DNA from: Pseudoteredinibacter isoporae_A
GTDB taxonomy: Bacteria; Pseudomonadota; Gammaproteobacteria; Pseudomonadales; Cellvibrionaceae
NCBI RefSeq assembly: GCF_040372805.1
Contig: NZ_BAABWJ010000001.1
Coordinates: forward strand, 930,001-994,000
Length of the DNA: 64,000 nucleotides
Direction: 5' to 3'
Below are positions 53,873-62,976 of this stretch, in pieces. The translations under genes and the position numbers were made by a program. Every line of letters begins with the position of its first letter. The stretch's first letter is position 1. The notes under the pieces were generated by a model. The model did not search any database and had not been told where the DNA came from. It was given only the letters and a program-made list of their open reading frames with translations.

Positions 53873-54694
53873 ATGTGGAGTAGTTTGCAGCGGCTGGTTC
53901 TGCTGTTTTTGATGGCGCTTCCGGCGAGCTGGGCCGATGAAGAAAAACCTAAGGTGTTGGCCAGCATCGAGCCTCTGGCCAAGATTGCGCGCGAGCTTCT
54001 GGGGGATTCGGCCGAAGTCGAAGTGCTGCTTCCTGCGGGGGCTAATCCTCACCAATATGCGTTGAAAATCTCCGACTTGGCGCGTATTAAGTCCGCATCT
54101 CTCTTGATATGGAATGGCCCTGGGCTTGAACCCTATTTGAGTGTGGCTGTGGACAAAACCGACGTAGCGCACATTAATTTTCAATCAGACACAAGTCATA
54201 ACTCAGGTTTGCATGAAGACCCGCACTACTGGTTGAGTCCCAGACGAGCGTCGGCGATGGCCGCTGCGATGGCGCAACACTTGAACCTTTCTGAGCAGCA
54301 ACTCCAGGCCTACCAAGACGAGCAGGATGCATTGTTGAAGCGCTGGCAAGCCCGTCTGGCTGGGAAGAAGCTGGCGGTCTACCACGACGGCTATGATCAT
54401 TTAGCCAAACCTTTTGGTCTTGAAGTGCTGGCAGCGGTATCGGCGGGTGAAGGTAAAGGCATCAGCATTGCCAAGCGGATTCAATTAAAATCCCAGTTAA
54501 AGGCGGCCAGCTGCCTTTTGGCTGAACCCTACAGTGAGGCTGAGCGAGCCAGGCAATTGGCCAGTCAAGAAGGCTTGAAGCTGGTGTGGGTAGACCCGTT
54601 GGCGAACGAGGGGGGCGAATCGTTTTATCACCCCTGGATGGAGAGCATGATGTCGAATCTTAGCCACTGTTTCGACGACGTTGTCGAGGGATAG
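53873..54694 (+). CDS. znuA: Periplasmic zinc-binding protein ZnuA
   Basis: 273 residues from the ATG at 53873; a TTG at 53855 would add six residues. The signal peptide ends SWA-DEE (about 20). Zinc ligands are the histidines in GANPHQY, EDPHYWLSP and VYHDGYDH, the cluster A-I pattern. The histidine-rich loop common in enterobacterial ZnuA is absent. It is controlled by the Zur box just upstream and ends in a perfect 13-bp terminator. Confidence 0.95.
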   Translation: MWSSLQRLVLLFLMALPASWADEEKPKVLASIEPLAKIARELLGDSAEVEVLLPAGANPHQYALKISDLARIKSASLLIWNGPGLEPYLSVAVDKTDVAHINFQSDTSHNSGLHEDPHYWLSPRRASAMAAAMAQHLNLSEQQLQAYQDEQDALLKRWQARLAGKKLAVYHDGYDHLAKPFGLEVLAAVSAGEGKGISIAKRIQLKSQLKAASCLLAEPYSEAERARQLASQEGLKLVWVDPLANEGGESFYHPWMESMMSNLSHCFDDVVEG

Positions 54695-54699
54695 ATAAT

Positions 54700-54731
54700 A
54701 AAAAGGCCAACATCATTGTTGGCCTTTTTAT
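54700..54731. terminator. Bidirectional Rho-independent terminator after znuA
   Basis: A perfect 13-bp inverted repeat, AAAAAGGCCAACA (54700-54712) and its complement (54717-54729), with a TCAT loop. A- and T-runs on the two sides serve both znuA and the convergent small gene that ends at 54738. Confidence 0.95.
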
Positions 54732-54737
54732 TGGAAA

Positions 54738-55010
54738 TTACTGCTTCGGTGGCAGCTGGAACTGACGCTCGGCTTTTACCGTCATCTTACGCTCCAGCTT
54801 AGCGTTCAGCTTATTGGTTAACTCTTCATGCTGTGCTTCAAGCTCAAGCAGCTTGGATTCAGTGGTGCTGGTAGTCATTTTTTCTACCGCCCAACTGTAA
54901 TTCGCGCCTGCTTCAGCAATGGCAACGGCGATATTGGATACCGCAACTTCCTTGGCCATAACACTGGGTACAAACAGTGCTAGGGCAACGTACAAACCAA
55001 GTTTTTTCAT
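54738..55010 (-). CDS. Small exported coiled-coil protein
   Basis: 90 residues from the ATG at 55010, preceded by AAAGGAGGG; an upstream opening at 55070 is not needed. The signal peptide covers about 1-19 (ending SVMA-KEV). The mature part is helical with heptad-like Leu spacing (about 50-80, SKLLELEAQHEELTNKLNAKL). I do not recognise a family. It is divergent from polA across a 363-bp region with several GTTAC/GTAAC repeats. Likely periplasmic; the role is unknown. Confidence 0.75.
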   Translation of the reverse strand: MKKLGLYVALALFVPSVMAKEVAVSNIAVAIAEAGANYSWAVEKMTTSTTESKLLELEAQHEELTNKLNAKLERKMTVKAERQFQLPPKQ

Positions 55011-55373
55011 ACTGTAGCCCTCCTTTCTAAAGGCAAAAATAAAAGTGACCCGCTTGGTTTCACTGATCACTTGGAATTCAAAATACGAGCGAATTGATTG
55101 GTGTTACTTCAAATCAATTCGTTTTGTTACTTTGCGTTACATATTGTAGTCGCTGTTCAATAAATGCGCTAGATGGGTTAATGGTAAAGATTGGTAAGGC
55201 TTATATTACAGGGCTGTAACGTAAGTAAATACAAACCTTATCTTATGAGGTAAATGTTAAATTTGGCGTAACAATGGGTAACAAAAGGGAAGTTGCGCAG
55301 CCCAATCGGCGGTAGACCCAATGCTGGGGCAATCTAGTGTATGCTTCGCTATTTACCCAGCAAGAGACACCCT
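55011..55373. other. 363-bp divergent region between the small exported gene and polA
   Basis: No gene. A perfect 10-bp inverted repeat CGAATTGATT / AATCAATTCG (55090-55099 and 55112-55121) lies 80 bp upstream of the small gene. GTTAC occurs at 55103, 55126 and 55136; GTAAC at 55216, 55268 and 55278. The last pair on each side is 10 bp apart and in mirror orientation. The polA start follows a modest AAGAGA ribosome site. Confidence 0.5.
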
Positions 55374-58109
55374 ATGTCGGACACTCAGCAGGCCCCACTG
55401 GTTTTGGTGGATGGCTCTTCTTATTTATACCGCGCTTTTCATGCTCTCCCCCCACTTACGAATTCAAAAGGTCAGCCCACGGGTGCTGTAAAAGGGGTGA
55501 TCAATATGCTGAGGCGACTGCAAAAAGATTATCAAGGCAGTGAAATTGCGGTGATTTTCGACGCCAAGGGCAAAACCTTTCGCGATGACATATACCCGGA
55601 CTACAAGGCCAATCGTCCGCCTATGCCCGATGAGCTTCGCAGTCAGATAGAGCCTATTCATTCGATTATCCGCGCTATGGGGCTGCCCTTAATCGCCATT
55701 CCCGGTGTTGAAGCGGATGATGTGATTGGGACGTTTGCTGAACAGGCCACAGGCATTGGAATGGATGTGGTGGTGTCGACGGGCGACAAAGATATGGCCC
55801 AGCTGGTCAATCAGCACGTAACCTTGGTTAACACCATGACCGAGACCGTCATGGATATAGCGGGCGTGGAAAATAAATTCGGTTTGCCTCCGGAGTTGAT
55901 CATCGATTACCTCGCGCTGATGGGCGACAAGGTCGATAACATCCCAGGCGTGCCAGGTGTCGGCGAGAAAACCGCATTGGCCTTGTTGCAGGGGCTGGGC
56001 GGCTTGAATGATATCTACGAACGACTGGATGATATTGCCGCGCTTGGTTTTCGAGGCTCCAAAACCATGAAGCAGAAGCTGATCGACAATCGTGAGCAGG
56101 CCTTCCTATCCTACGAATTGGCCACGATCAAGCTGGACGTGGATATGGACATGGGGCCGGCAGACCTCAAACAATCTGCGCCTGAGCAGGACGTCTTGTT
56201 GGATCTCTTTCAGGAAATGGAATTTAAATCCTGGGTCAGTGAACTGGCAGATGCAGACGGTGCAGAAATCAGTGAGAACATCGCAGCGCCCAAGATTGAG
56301 GACGTGGATTATCAGATCATTCTGAGTGAAGAAGAATTGATGCCCTGGTTGGATGTGCTGCAAAAGGCTGAGTTATTTGCCTTTGATACCGAGACCGACA
56401 GCCTTAACTATATGCAGGCGCAATTGGTAGGTGTGTCCTTTGCAGTGGAGGCGGGGAAAGCCGCTTATGTACCCTGTGCTCACGATTATCTGGATGCGCC
56501 CAATCAAATTGATAGGGAGCGCTTACTTACTCTATTGAGGCCTATTTTAGAAGATCCAGACAAAGCTAAGGTGGGGCAAAACCTCAAATACGATAAGAGC
56601 GTATTGGCCAATTATGGTGTAGAACTCAATGGCATTGCCTACGACACCATGCTGGAGTCTTATTGCCTGAACAGCACCGCGAATCGTCACGATATGGATA
56701 CCCTTGCTAAAACCCACCTCGACGTGGATACCGTGCACTTTGAAGATATCGCAGGCAAAGGCGCCAAGCAGCTCACCTTTAATCAAATTGAACTGGATAC
56801 CGCCGGCCACTACGCTGCGGAAGATGCGGATATAACTTTGCGTTTGCATCAGACTCTTTGGCCTCAGTTGCAAGAGGACGAGGGTCCGTGTTCGGTATTT
56901 GAGAAGATCGAGCTGCCTTTGGTGCCTATTTTGTCGAAGATCGAACGACAGGGGGCCTATTTGGATTGTCAGCGCTTGGGCCAGCAAAGCCTGGAGCTTG
57001 CTGAACGCATGAGCACTCTGGAAAAGGACGCTTTTGAACTGGCTGGTGAAGAATTCAACTTGGGTTCGCCCAAGCAGCTGGGAGCGATTTTGTTTGAAAA
57101 GCTTGAGTTGCCGGTGATTAAAAAGACTCCCAAAGGGGCGCCGTCTACCGCTGAAGAAGTGCTGCAAGAGCTGGCGTTGGATTATCCATTGCCGAAGCTG
57201 TTGATGGAGTATCGTGGGCTTTCGAAGCTGAAGTCGACTTATACCGACAAATTGCCGCAAATGGTACAGCCGGAAACTGGGCGAGTGCACACCTCTTATC
57301 ACCAGGCTGTGACGGCGACAGGGCGCTTGTCGTCCTCCGACCCTAACCTCCAGAATATTCCGATTCGAACCGAAGAAGGGCGTCGTGTGCGCCAAGCCTT
57401 CGTTGCTCCAGAGGGTTACAAGATTGTGGCCGCGGATTATTCCCAGATCGAGCTTCGCATCATGGCTCATCTCTCCCAAGATAAAGGTTTATTGAATGCC
57501 TTTGCCCAGGGGCTGGATGTGCACCGGGCGACAGCCGCAGAGGTTTTTGATTGTGATATTGATGCGGTCAGTACAGAACAGCGCCGCAGCGCCAAGGCGA
57601 TTAACTTTGGTTTGATCTATGGGATGTCCGCCTTTGGCTTGGCAAAGCAACTGCATATTGGCCGTAACGATGCCCAGCAGTATATGGACTTGTATTTTGA
57701 GCGTTATCCGGGTGTGCAGGATTATATGAACGATACCCGTGCCCTTGCGGCTGAGAAGGGCTACGTGGAAACCTTGTTTGGTCGCCGCTTGTACTTGCCT
57801 GAGATTAATTCACGCAATGGAATGCGTCGCCAAGCCGCCGAACGAACGGCCATCAATGCCCCAATGCAGGGAACGGCAGCGGATATCATCAAACTGGCCA
57901 TGATTTCGGTGAACAGCTGGCTGGAAAAAAGCGGTCTGGATGCCCGCATGATCATGCAAGTTCATGACGAATTGGTGTTAGAAGTGGCCGAATCAGATCT
58001 CGATGCGGTCACGGCTGGTTTGGTCGAGGCGATGTCAGGTGCGGCAAATCTTGATGTACCTCTGGTGGTAGAGGCGGGAGTGGGTGATAACTGGGATGAA
58101 GCCCACTAA
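55374..58109 (+). CDS. polA: DNA polymerase I
   Basis: 911 residues from the ATG at 55374 ([22 protein letters not shown]); the frame opens 11 codons earlier. The 5'-3' exonuclease domain (about 10-285) has [23 protein letters not shown]. The 3'-5' exonuclease domain has [11 protein letters not shown], and the polymerase domain has [30 protein letters not shown] and [10 protein letters not shown]. It is complete and of normal length. Downstream come a predicted sRNA, then a TonB receptor inserted before engB. Confidence 0.98.
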   Translation: MSDTQQAPLVLVDGSSYLYRAFHALPPLTNSKGQPTGAVKGVINMLRRLQKDYQGSEIAVIFDAKGKTFRDDIYPDYKANRPPMPDELRSQIEPIHSIIRAMGLPLIAIPGVEADDVIGTFAEQATGIGMDVVVSTGDKDMAQLVNQHVTLVNTMTETVMDIAGVENKFGLPPELIIDYLALMGDKVDNIPGVPGVGEKTALALLQGLGGLNDIYERLDDIAALGFRGSKTMKQKLIDNREQAFLSYELATIKLDVDMDMGPADLKQSAPEQDVLLDLFQEMEFKSWVSELADADGAEISENIAAPKIEDVDYQIILSEEELMPWLDVLQKAELFAFDTETDSLNYMQAQLVGVSFAVEAGKAAYVPCAHDYLDAPNQIDRERLLTLLRPILEDPDKAKVGQNLKYDKSVLANYGVELNGIAYDTMLESYCLNSTANRHDMDTLAKTHLDVDTVHFEDIAGKGAKQLTFNQIELDTAGHYAAEDADITLRLHQTLWPQLQEDEGPCSVFEKIELPLVPILSKIERQGAYLDCQRLGQQSLELAERMSTLEKDAFELAGEEFNLGSPKQLGAILFEKLELPVIKKTPKGAPSTAEEVLQELALDYPLPKLLMEYRGLSKLKSTYTDKLPQMVQPETGRVHTSYHQAVTATGRLSSSDPNLQNIPIRTEEGRRVRQAFVAPEGYKIVAADYSQIELRIMAHLSQDKGLLNAFAQGLDVHRATAAEVFDCDIDAVSTEQRRSAKAINFGLIYGMSAFGLAKQLHIGRNDAQQYMDLYFERYPGVQDYMNDTRALAAEKGYVETLFGRRLYLPEINSRNGMRRQAAERTAINAPMQGTAADIIKLAMISVNSWLEKSGLDARMIMQVHDELVLEVAESDLDAVTAGLVEAMSGAANLDVPLVVEAGVGDNWDEAH

Positions 58110-58165
58110 GCCCAGGCATAATCGATAGAGAAAGTGAAAAACATTAAAAATTTGTCATGTTTGGG

Positions 58166-58194
58166 GGAACTTCCCCGAATGGGCCGAGTCATAA
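58166..58194 (+). promoter_or_regulatory. Sigma-E/AlgU-type promoter downstream of polA
   Basis: GGAACTT (58166-58172), a 15-bp spacer and GTCATAA (58188-58194) fit the extracytoplasmic sigma pattern (GGAACTT-N15-GTCnnA). It predicts a start near 58200, directly in front of the sRNA-like structure. The -35 is part of the perfect inverted repeat GGGGAA-C-TTCCCC. Confidence 0.65.
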
Positions 58195-58199
58195 GTAAC

Positions 58200-58291
58200 A
58201 GTTAATGTGACTCTCCTCTCTATTGATTAACTGAAATTTCAGTACTTGCTAGAATGTTAAGCGACCCCGGCCGGATGGTACGGGGTTTTTT
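58200..58291 (+). ncRNA. Predicted sRNA between polA and engB (Spot 42/ErsA position)
   Basis: A segment of about 92 nt bounded by the sigma-E-type promoter and a Rho-independent terminator. Stem 1 is AGTTAAT (58200-58206) with ATTAACT (58226-58232); its 19-nt loop contains CTCTCCTCTC, complementary to Shine-Dalgarno-like GAGAGGAGAG. A small CTGA-AATT-TCAG hairpin (58231-58242) competes with the last bases of stem 1. The 3' end is ACCCCG / CGGGGT with an inner CC/GG pair and six T. Known facts: Spot 42 (spf) follows polA in enterics, and the AlgU-dependent ErsA follows polA in Pseudomonas. I did not recognise primary-sequence identity to either. No ORF fits. An internal sigma-70-like box (58227-58255) would give only a very short transcript. 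Confidence 0.6.
58264..58291 (+). terminator. Rho-independent terminator of the predicted sRNA
   Basis: ACCCCG (58264-58269) pairs with CGGGGT (58281-58286), with a further CC/GG pair inside, followed by TTTTTT. Confidence 0.85.
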
Positions 58292-58352
58292 ATTGCCTAT
58301 CGAAAATACGGGTGTTTATCATCACTCTCGCAGTGCCAGTTCCCAGGCAATA

Positions 58353-58379
58353 AAAAACCCGGCGCCAGGGCCGGGTTTT
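58353..58379. terminator. Bidirectional terminator at the 3' end of the TonB receptor gene
   Basis: CCCGGC (58358-58363) and GCCGGG (58370-58375) with a 6-nt loop, A-run to the left and T-run to the right. On the minus strand it ends the receptor gene at 58399. Its outer arm repeats that of the sRNA terminator in inverted orientation. Confidence 0.88.
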
Positions 58380-58398
58380 GATCACGCGTTGGGTTAAC

Positions 58399-61002
58399 TT
58401 AGAAGTTGTACTTCGCGGTCAAACCGTAAGTGCGTGGCGCCTGTTGAATGAAGGCGCTCAAGCTGTTGGTCTGGAAGGTCGACGTGAATGACGCGTAGCT
58501 TTCATCGTCAGTCAGGTTCTTGCCCCACAACTCCAGGGCCCAGCTACCGTCTTGGGAACCAATGCCAATGGTTGCGTTAATCAAGCTGACATTCTGCTCA
58601 CTCAATGGCTCATTCGAGGACTGGCGGAAGTAGTCAGAGCGATAATTACCACTCACGTTAGCGTTGAATTCCAGATCGTCGGTGATCGGCTGATTGTAGG
58701 CAACCAACAGTGACGCGCTGAAGTCAGACGATTGAACAACACGCTGTCCGGACAGGTCGTTGGTATTTGCTGCTTGACCGGCAAGTGTTTGCGCAATCGT
58801 GATTGGGCCATCTGGGAATTCGTCATAAGTAACGTCTTGCCATACTGCACCACCACTGATGAACCAGTTTTCGGATGGTTTGAAGGCGAAATCAAGTTCC
58901 AGACCTGTACCTTCGGTCTTGGCCGCATTACGTACGACAAAGCCGGTGCTGGTAAAGCTTTGGAATTGATAATCTTCCAACTCTTGAACGAATATTGCAG
59001 CATTCAATTGCAGGCGGTTATCCATCAAGCGAGACTTGAAACCAACTTCAAATGTATCAACCAGTTCAGGCTGGAAAACCACAACGTTGGGATCAGCAAC
59101 CACTTGGCTGTCCGGGGTTGTGCTTGGTCCGGCACGATCGAGGTTCAAACCACCCGACTTGTAGCCACGGGCAAAGCGCGCGTAAGCACTCATGTCTTCA
59201 TTGAACTGATAGTTTACGCTCACAGTCCCGGAAATGTTGTCATCAGCGTAATTCGCGGTAAAGGGCTCATAAGGTACAACCAATTGCACACCGCGAGCGC
59301 CAGCGGCCAATTGTTGTGCACCGCCCACCAACGCGGCCGAACCTGGATCACCTGCTGCAGCACCTGCCTGAATGGCTGCCAAGGTGCCATTCACAACATC
59401 CGTTGGAGTGCCCAGCGGGAATAAGCCATTTTGAACGGCCAGAGCTGCTAGGTAAGCATTGGTCAAGTCCTGGGAATTAATACGTGACCATGGGTTGTTG
59501 TAGTCTGGGATGTAATCCGCTTTTTTCTCTTCGTCAGAGTAGCGCAGACCCAGAGTGAAGCTCAGGTCATCATTAACGTTCCAGGTAGCCTGACCAAAGA
59601 AGGCGAAACTTTCTGCGGAGTAATCGTTACCGCTGCCACCTTTGCCGTCTGCACCGAAGTACAGAGAACCGATTTGAGCAGGGGAAATATTACCCAGCGC
59701 GGCTTGACCCAGTTCAGCAAGCGTAAACAGGTTGGCACCGTTGGTAGGATCGGCATCGAGAGAGGTTAGTGCGTTTACATAAGCGCGAAGATCGGCTCCG
59801 AAAGGTAATGGCGAGTTGTATTCAATCTCTTGATCAAATACGTAGGCGCCAACGGTCCAGTCGATGGTGTTTGAACCTGTGGAAGCCAGACGAATTTCCA
59901 AACTCTTTTCGTCATTATCGAATGTCTGGATACGGCTCAGGATATCGGCTGAGTTGTGGTCGGCATCCAGAGATTGGAAGTTTTCAAAGTTTCGGCTTGA
60001 CGCAATAACGGTTAACGCGGTTTCACCTAAATCCCAGTTCAGCTCAGCCGAAATGCCTTTGTCATCAATCTTGTCAATATAAGGCTGGTCAGAGGCGAAC
60101 TGGCGGTCGAATACGTCGCGAATGGTTGCGCCCGGCAAGTTGGAATAGTTAATCGGCGTTGCTGACAGGCGTGCAAATTGAGAGCCATCAACAAAGTCGA
60201 TTGCATTTTGCGCGGGACCGTAAAGCAGTGGTGTGGCGGCGCAACAGTTTTCATCGCTGTGAGACTTGTCGGCAATAATGCGCAGCGTGGCGTCATCACT
60301 GATGTCCCACAATAACTGTCCGCGGATGCTGTAGCGATCACGGTTTTGAGCTTCTGCGCCGGTGAATGGGTTATCCATAAAGGCATCGCGTTCGTGCCAA
60401 GAGCCGGAAATACGGCCAGCCAACTTGTCTTCTACCAGTGAACCGGTCGCAGACGCGCGTACTTGCTTGTAACCGTAGTTACCAACACTGACTTCCATGG
60501 TACCGCCAGCTTCATGGGATGGGGCTGCAGTACGCACACTGACAACACCCGCAGAAGTGTTACGACCAAACAGGGTACCCTGTGGGCCTTTCAATACTTC
60601 GATGCCTTCAATGTCCACATAGTCCGACATGGCTGAACCAGGACGACCACGATAAACGCCATCAATAAAAATACCGACGGACTGTTCGAAGCCAGCGTTG
60701 TTGCCCGAGGTACCCATACCACGAATATAAATAGAGGTATCGGATGCACCGGTTGAGTTATCGATACTCAGCGAGGGGGCAATTTGAGTTAGGTCATTGA
60801 TATCACGAACTTTGGCCTGATCCAGAGAATCGGCGCTATAGCTGGATACGGAAACGGGTACTTCGAGAATTGACTGCTCTCGTTTCTGAGCATAGACAAC
60901 GATTTCTTCAAGCTCGGTGCTTTGTTGTGCAAATGTTGAGCTTGCTCCTACAGCCATGGCTATAGCTGTAGCCAACAATGTTGGTCGGTGGTGTAGTGTC
61001 AT
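58399..61002 (-). CDS. TonB-dependent receptor inserted between polA and engB
   Basis: 867 residues. The signal peptide covers about 1-25 (ending TFA-QQS), a TonB box-like EEIVVYAQ lies at about 32-39, and the plug (about 45-160) has IYIRGMGTSGNNAG and VDIEGIEVLKGPQGTLFGRNTSAG. The barrel ends GLTAKYNF. This subgroup is expanded in sphingomonads and marine gammaproteobacteria, with mostly unknown substrates. The gene interrupts the common polA-(sRNA)-engB order and has its own terminator. The 244 bp upstream hold no clear Fur, Zur or Pho site. Confidence 0.93.
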   Translation of the reverse strand: MTLHHRPTLLATAIAMAVGASSTFAQQSTELEEIVVYAQKREQSILEVPVSVSSYSADSLDQAKVRDINDLTQIAPSLSIDNSTGASDTSIYIRGMGTSGNNAGFEQSVGIFIDGVYRGRPGSAMSDYVDIEGIEVLKGPQGTLFGRNTSAGVVSVRTAAPSHEAGGTMEVSVGNYGYKQVRASATGSLVEDKLAGRISGSWHERDAFMDNPFTGAEAQNRDRYSIRGQLLWDISDDATLRIIADKSHSDENCCAATPLLYGPAQNAIDFVDGSQFARLSATPINYSNLPGATIRDVFDRQFASDQPYIDKIDDKGISAELNWDLGETALTVIASSRNFENFQSLDADHNSADILSRIQTFDNDEKSLEIRLASTGSNTIDWTVGAYVFDQEIEYNSPLPFGADLRAYVNALTSLDADPTNGANLFTLAELGQAALGNISPAQIGSLYFGADGKGGSGNDYSAESFAFFGQATWNVNDDLSFTLGLRYSDEEKKADYIPDYNNPWSRINSQDLTNAYLAALAVQNGLFPLGTPTDVVNGTLAAIQAGAAAGDPGSAALVGGAQQLAAGARGVQLVVPYEPFTANYADDNISGTVSVNYQFNEDMSAYARFARGYKSGGLNLDRAGPSTTPDSQVVADPNVVVFQPELVDTFEVGFKSRLMDNRLQLNAAIFVQELEDYQFQSFTSTGFVVRNAAKTEGTGLELDFAFKPSENWFISGGAVWQDVTYDEFPDGPITIAQTLAGQAANTNDLSGQRVVQSSDFSASLLVAYNQPITDDLEFNANVSGNYRSDYFRQSSNEPLSEQNVSLINATIGIGSQDGSWALELWGKNLTDDESYASFTSTFQTNSLSAFIQQAPRTYGLTAKYNF

Positions 61003-61246
61003 GGTGACATCCTCTGTTGCAACTTCATTTTTATGTTTATTAGGGAATTTGCCTGGCTTTTGACTGCCAGTTTGCAGAATCTTTTGGTTTTTACGTCCTT
61101 ATTATTAAATTATTTGGACGCTTGTTTGAGATTACCGCATTCGTTAAGAAATGCAAATAAACAGTGGCTATGACGAGTACTTTTTCGGATGAATATGGCG
61201 ACGGTTTTTTATACAAAAAACTTTATATGTTAGGGTGTTCTTCGCT

Positions 61247-61879
61247 TTACTGGACGTCTTGTTCGATTCTTAACCAATTGTCGAGTTTGGTTTCGAGTTC
61301 TTTGATGCCGGTTTTCTTGAGGGAGGAAAAAAGTTGTGCGCTGACAAGGTCTTCAACCTCGGCGTCACGGAGGTGTTTGCGTACTTTTAGCAGCGTACTT
61401 TGTGCGGGGCCTTTTTTGAGCTTATCGGCCTTGGTCAGCAGGATGTGGACAGGCATCTCTCGATCAATGGCCCAGTTCAGCATCATAGTGTCGAATTCCT
61501 GCATGGGGTGGCGGACATCCATAAGCAAGATGAGCCCCTTTAGACATTGGCGTTCTGCAAGGTATTCCGACAGGTGCCTTTCCCACTCTTTCTTCATGGC
61601 CAGTGGCACTTTCGCGAAACCGTAACCAGGGAGATCTACCAATCGTTGTGCTTCCGTCAGCTCGAAGAAGTTAATCAGCTGAGTGCGGCCGGGGGTCTTA
61701 CTGGTGCGCGCCAGTTTATGATTCTGGCACAGGGTGTTGATGGCACTGGACTTGCCAGCATTGGAACGACCGGCAAAGGCTACCTCGGCACCTGTGTCAG
61801 TTGGACACTGACGAATCGTAGGGGCACTTTGGGTAAAAATAGCGTCGCTGTATTTGATCTGGGCCATATCCGGCTGCAA
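61247..61879 (-). CDS. engB: Ribosome biogenesis GTPase EngB (YihA/YsxC)
   Basis: A 210-residue essential GTPase needed for late 50S assembly and division. G1 is GRSNAGKSS near 37, the G2 region [10 protein letters not shown]3 DLPGYG near 78, G4 LLTKADK near 147, G5 SAQLFSS. The start is ATG at 61879, or a second ATG four codons later. It stands divergent from cytochrome c4, as in Pseudomonas. Confidence 0.96.
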   Translation of the reverse strand: MQPDMAQIKYSDAIFTQSAPTIRQCPTDTGAEVAFAGRSNAGKSSAINTLCQNHKLARTSKTPGRTQLINFFELTEAQRLVDLPGYGFAKVPLAMKKEWERHLSEYLAERQCLKGLILLMDVRHPMQEFDTMMLNWAIDREMPVHILLTKADKLKKGPAQSTLLKVRKHLRDAEVEDLVSAQLFSSLKKTGIKELETKLDNWLRIEQDVQ

Positions 61880-62171
61880 AACCCTTTATAAATAGTGTGT
61901 TATCAATGAGTTGTGTATATAATGTCGCGGCTTTGGCCTCGGTGAGGGGGCGCATTGTAGCCTGTCGAGTGCAGGATACCAAGTTGCTGTCGATGACGGC
62001 GGATGCCCCTGCTCTGGTTCCAATCGGGTTTGGTTCCATGATTAACTTAGGCAAATTACGCACTCGGTGAGCTGGCCGTCTACAATAGGGTCTAGCCATG
62101 CCAATGCAGCAGGTTTATAAGTGATAGTCTCGCCTGAGAGGCGAAATCATAACCGGATTACGGATTAGCCA
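61880..62171. other. 292-bp divergent region between engB and cytochrome c4
   Basis: No gene supported. TCGCCT-GAG-AGGCGA (62130-62144) is a small hairpin 27 bp upstream of the cytochrome c4 start. Promoters were not assigned with confidence. Confidence 0.4.
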
Positions 62172-62822
62172 ATGAAGAATCTATATAAATACGCCCTTGT
62201 ATCCTTAGCAGCCTTAGCGACTGCCCCTTCCGCGATGGCGGCGGGTGATGCCGCTGCGGGTGAAGCAAAAACCGTCGTGTGTGCCGCTTGTCACGGGAAA
62301 GATGGCAACAGTGCTGCACCTAACTTCCCCAAACTGGCTAATCTGGGTGAAAAATACCTGATCAAACAAATGCAGGACATTAAATCCGGTACCCGTCCGG
62401 TGCTGGAAATGACGGGCATGCTGGATGCGATGAACGACCAGGACCTGGCTGACATCGCAGCTTACTTCAGCAGCAAGAACATGCAGCTCAGTGGTGCCAA
62501 GGAAATCGATGTGCAGTTGCAGTCTGGTCTGCGTTCAGAAGATCCTATTGCCTTCGGTGCAAAAGTGTATCGCGCTGGTAACGCTGAATCCGGTACGCCG
62601 GCTTGTACGGGTTGCCACTCTCCACGCGGTCAGGGCAATGCCCCCGCAGGCTACCCTCGCTTGAGCGGTCAACACGCGGATTACATTGAGAAGCAATTGA
62701 AAGCCTTCCGCAATGGCGATCGTGTAAACGATGGTGATAACAAGACCATGCGCAGCGTTGCTCAATATATGACCGATGCTGAAATTAAAGCCGTGGCGAA
62801 CTACATTGCTGGTTTGAACTAA
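62172..62822 (+). CDS. Di-heme cytochrome c4
   Basis: 216 residues. The signal peptide covers about 1-23 (ending AMA-AGD). Two cytochrome c domains carry heme sites CAACH (37-41) and CTGCH (145-149), and the methionine ligands are in MTGMLDAMN and KTMRSVAQYM. It is a periplasmic electron carrier that can feed terminal oxidases such as the one encoded at 42-51 kb. A Rho-independent terminator follows. Confidence 0.96.
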   Translation: MKNLYKYALVSLAALATAPSAMAAGDAAAGEAKTVVCAACHGKDGNSAAPNFPKLANLGEKYLIKQMQDIKSGTRPVLEMTGMLDAMNDQDLADIAAYFSSKNMQLSGAKEIDVQLQSGLRSEDPIAFGAKVYRAGNAESGTPACTGCHSPRGQGNAPAGYPRLSGQHADYIEKQLKAFRNGDRVNDGDNKTMRSVAQYMTDAEIKAVANYIAGLN

Positions 62823-62849
62823 GCACGAGCTTACGGCAGAATTTCCCTG

Positions 62850-62874
62850 AAGGCGGCTTTAAGCCGCCTTTTTT
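62850..62874 (+). terminator. Rho-independent terminator of cytochrome c4
   Basis: GGCGGCT / AGCCGCC stem with a TTA loop followed by six T; the preceding AA extends it to a nearly perfect palindrome. Confidence 0.93.
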
Positions 62875-62918
62875 GTGCCGACGAGTGAGTCTGCACTTTC
62901 CGTATTCGTTGAGTACTC

Positions 62919-62945
62919 GGAACTACACTAAATTTAGCTGTCTAA
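62919..62945 (+). promoter_or_regulatory. Candidate sigma-E/AlgU-type promoter of dsbA
   Basis: GGAACTA (62919-62925), 14 bp, then GTCTAA (62940-62945). The -10 equals the sigma-E consensus and the -35 differs at one base. The spacer is one base shorter than in the sRNA promoter at 58166. The dsbA ATG follows 31 bp later. Confidence 0.5.
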
Positions 62946-62976
62946 TGCTATCTACCACAGTTTATGGAGAAGAAAT

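Noticed and set aside
56547..57479. Antisense open frame of 310 codons within polA
   Set aside because: Mirror of conserved polymerase codons; its Arg/Gln/Leu-rich translation resembles no protein.
58227..58255. Sigma-70-like promoter TTAACT-N17-TAGAAT with TGC extension
   Set aside because: It would give only a transcript of about 30 nt ending in the terminator; the upstream sigma-E-type site explains the structure better.
61797..62099. Open frame of 100 codons overlapping the engB start
   Set aside because: No family resemblance, Arg/Pro-rich, overlaps the 5' end of engB in another frame and covers the promoter region.
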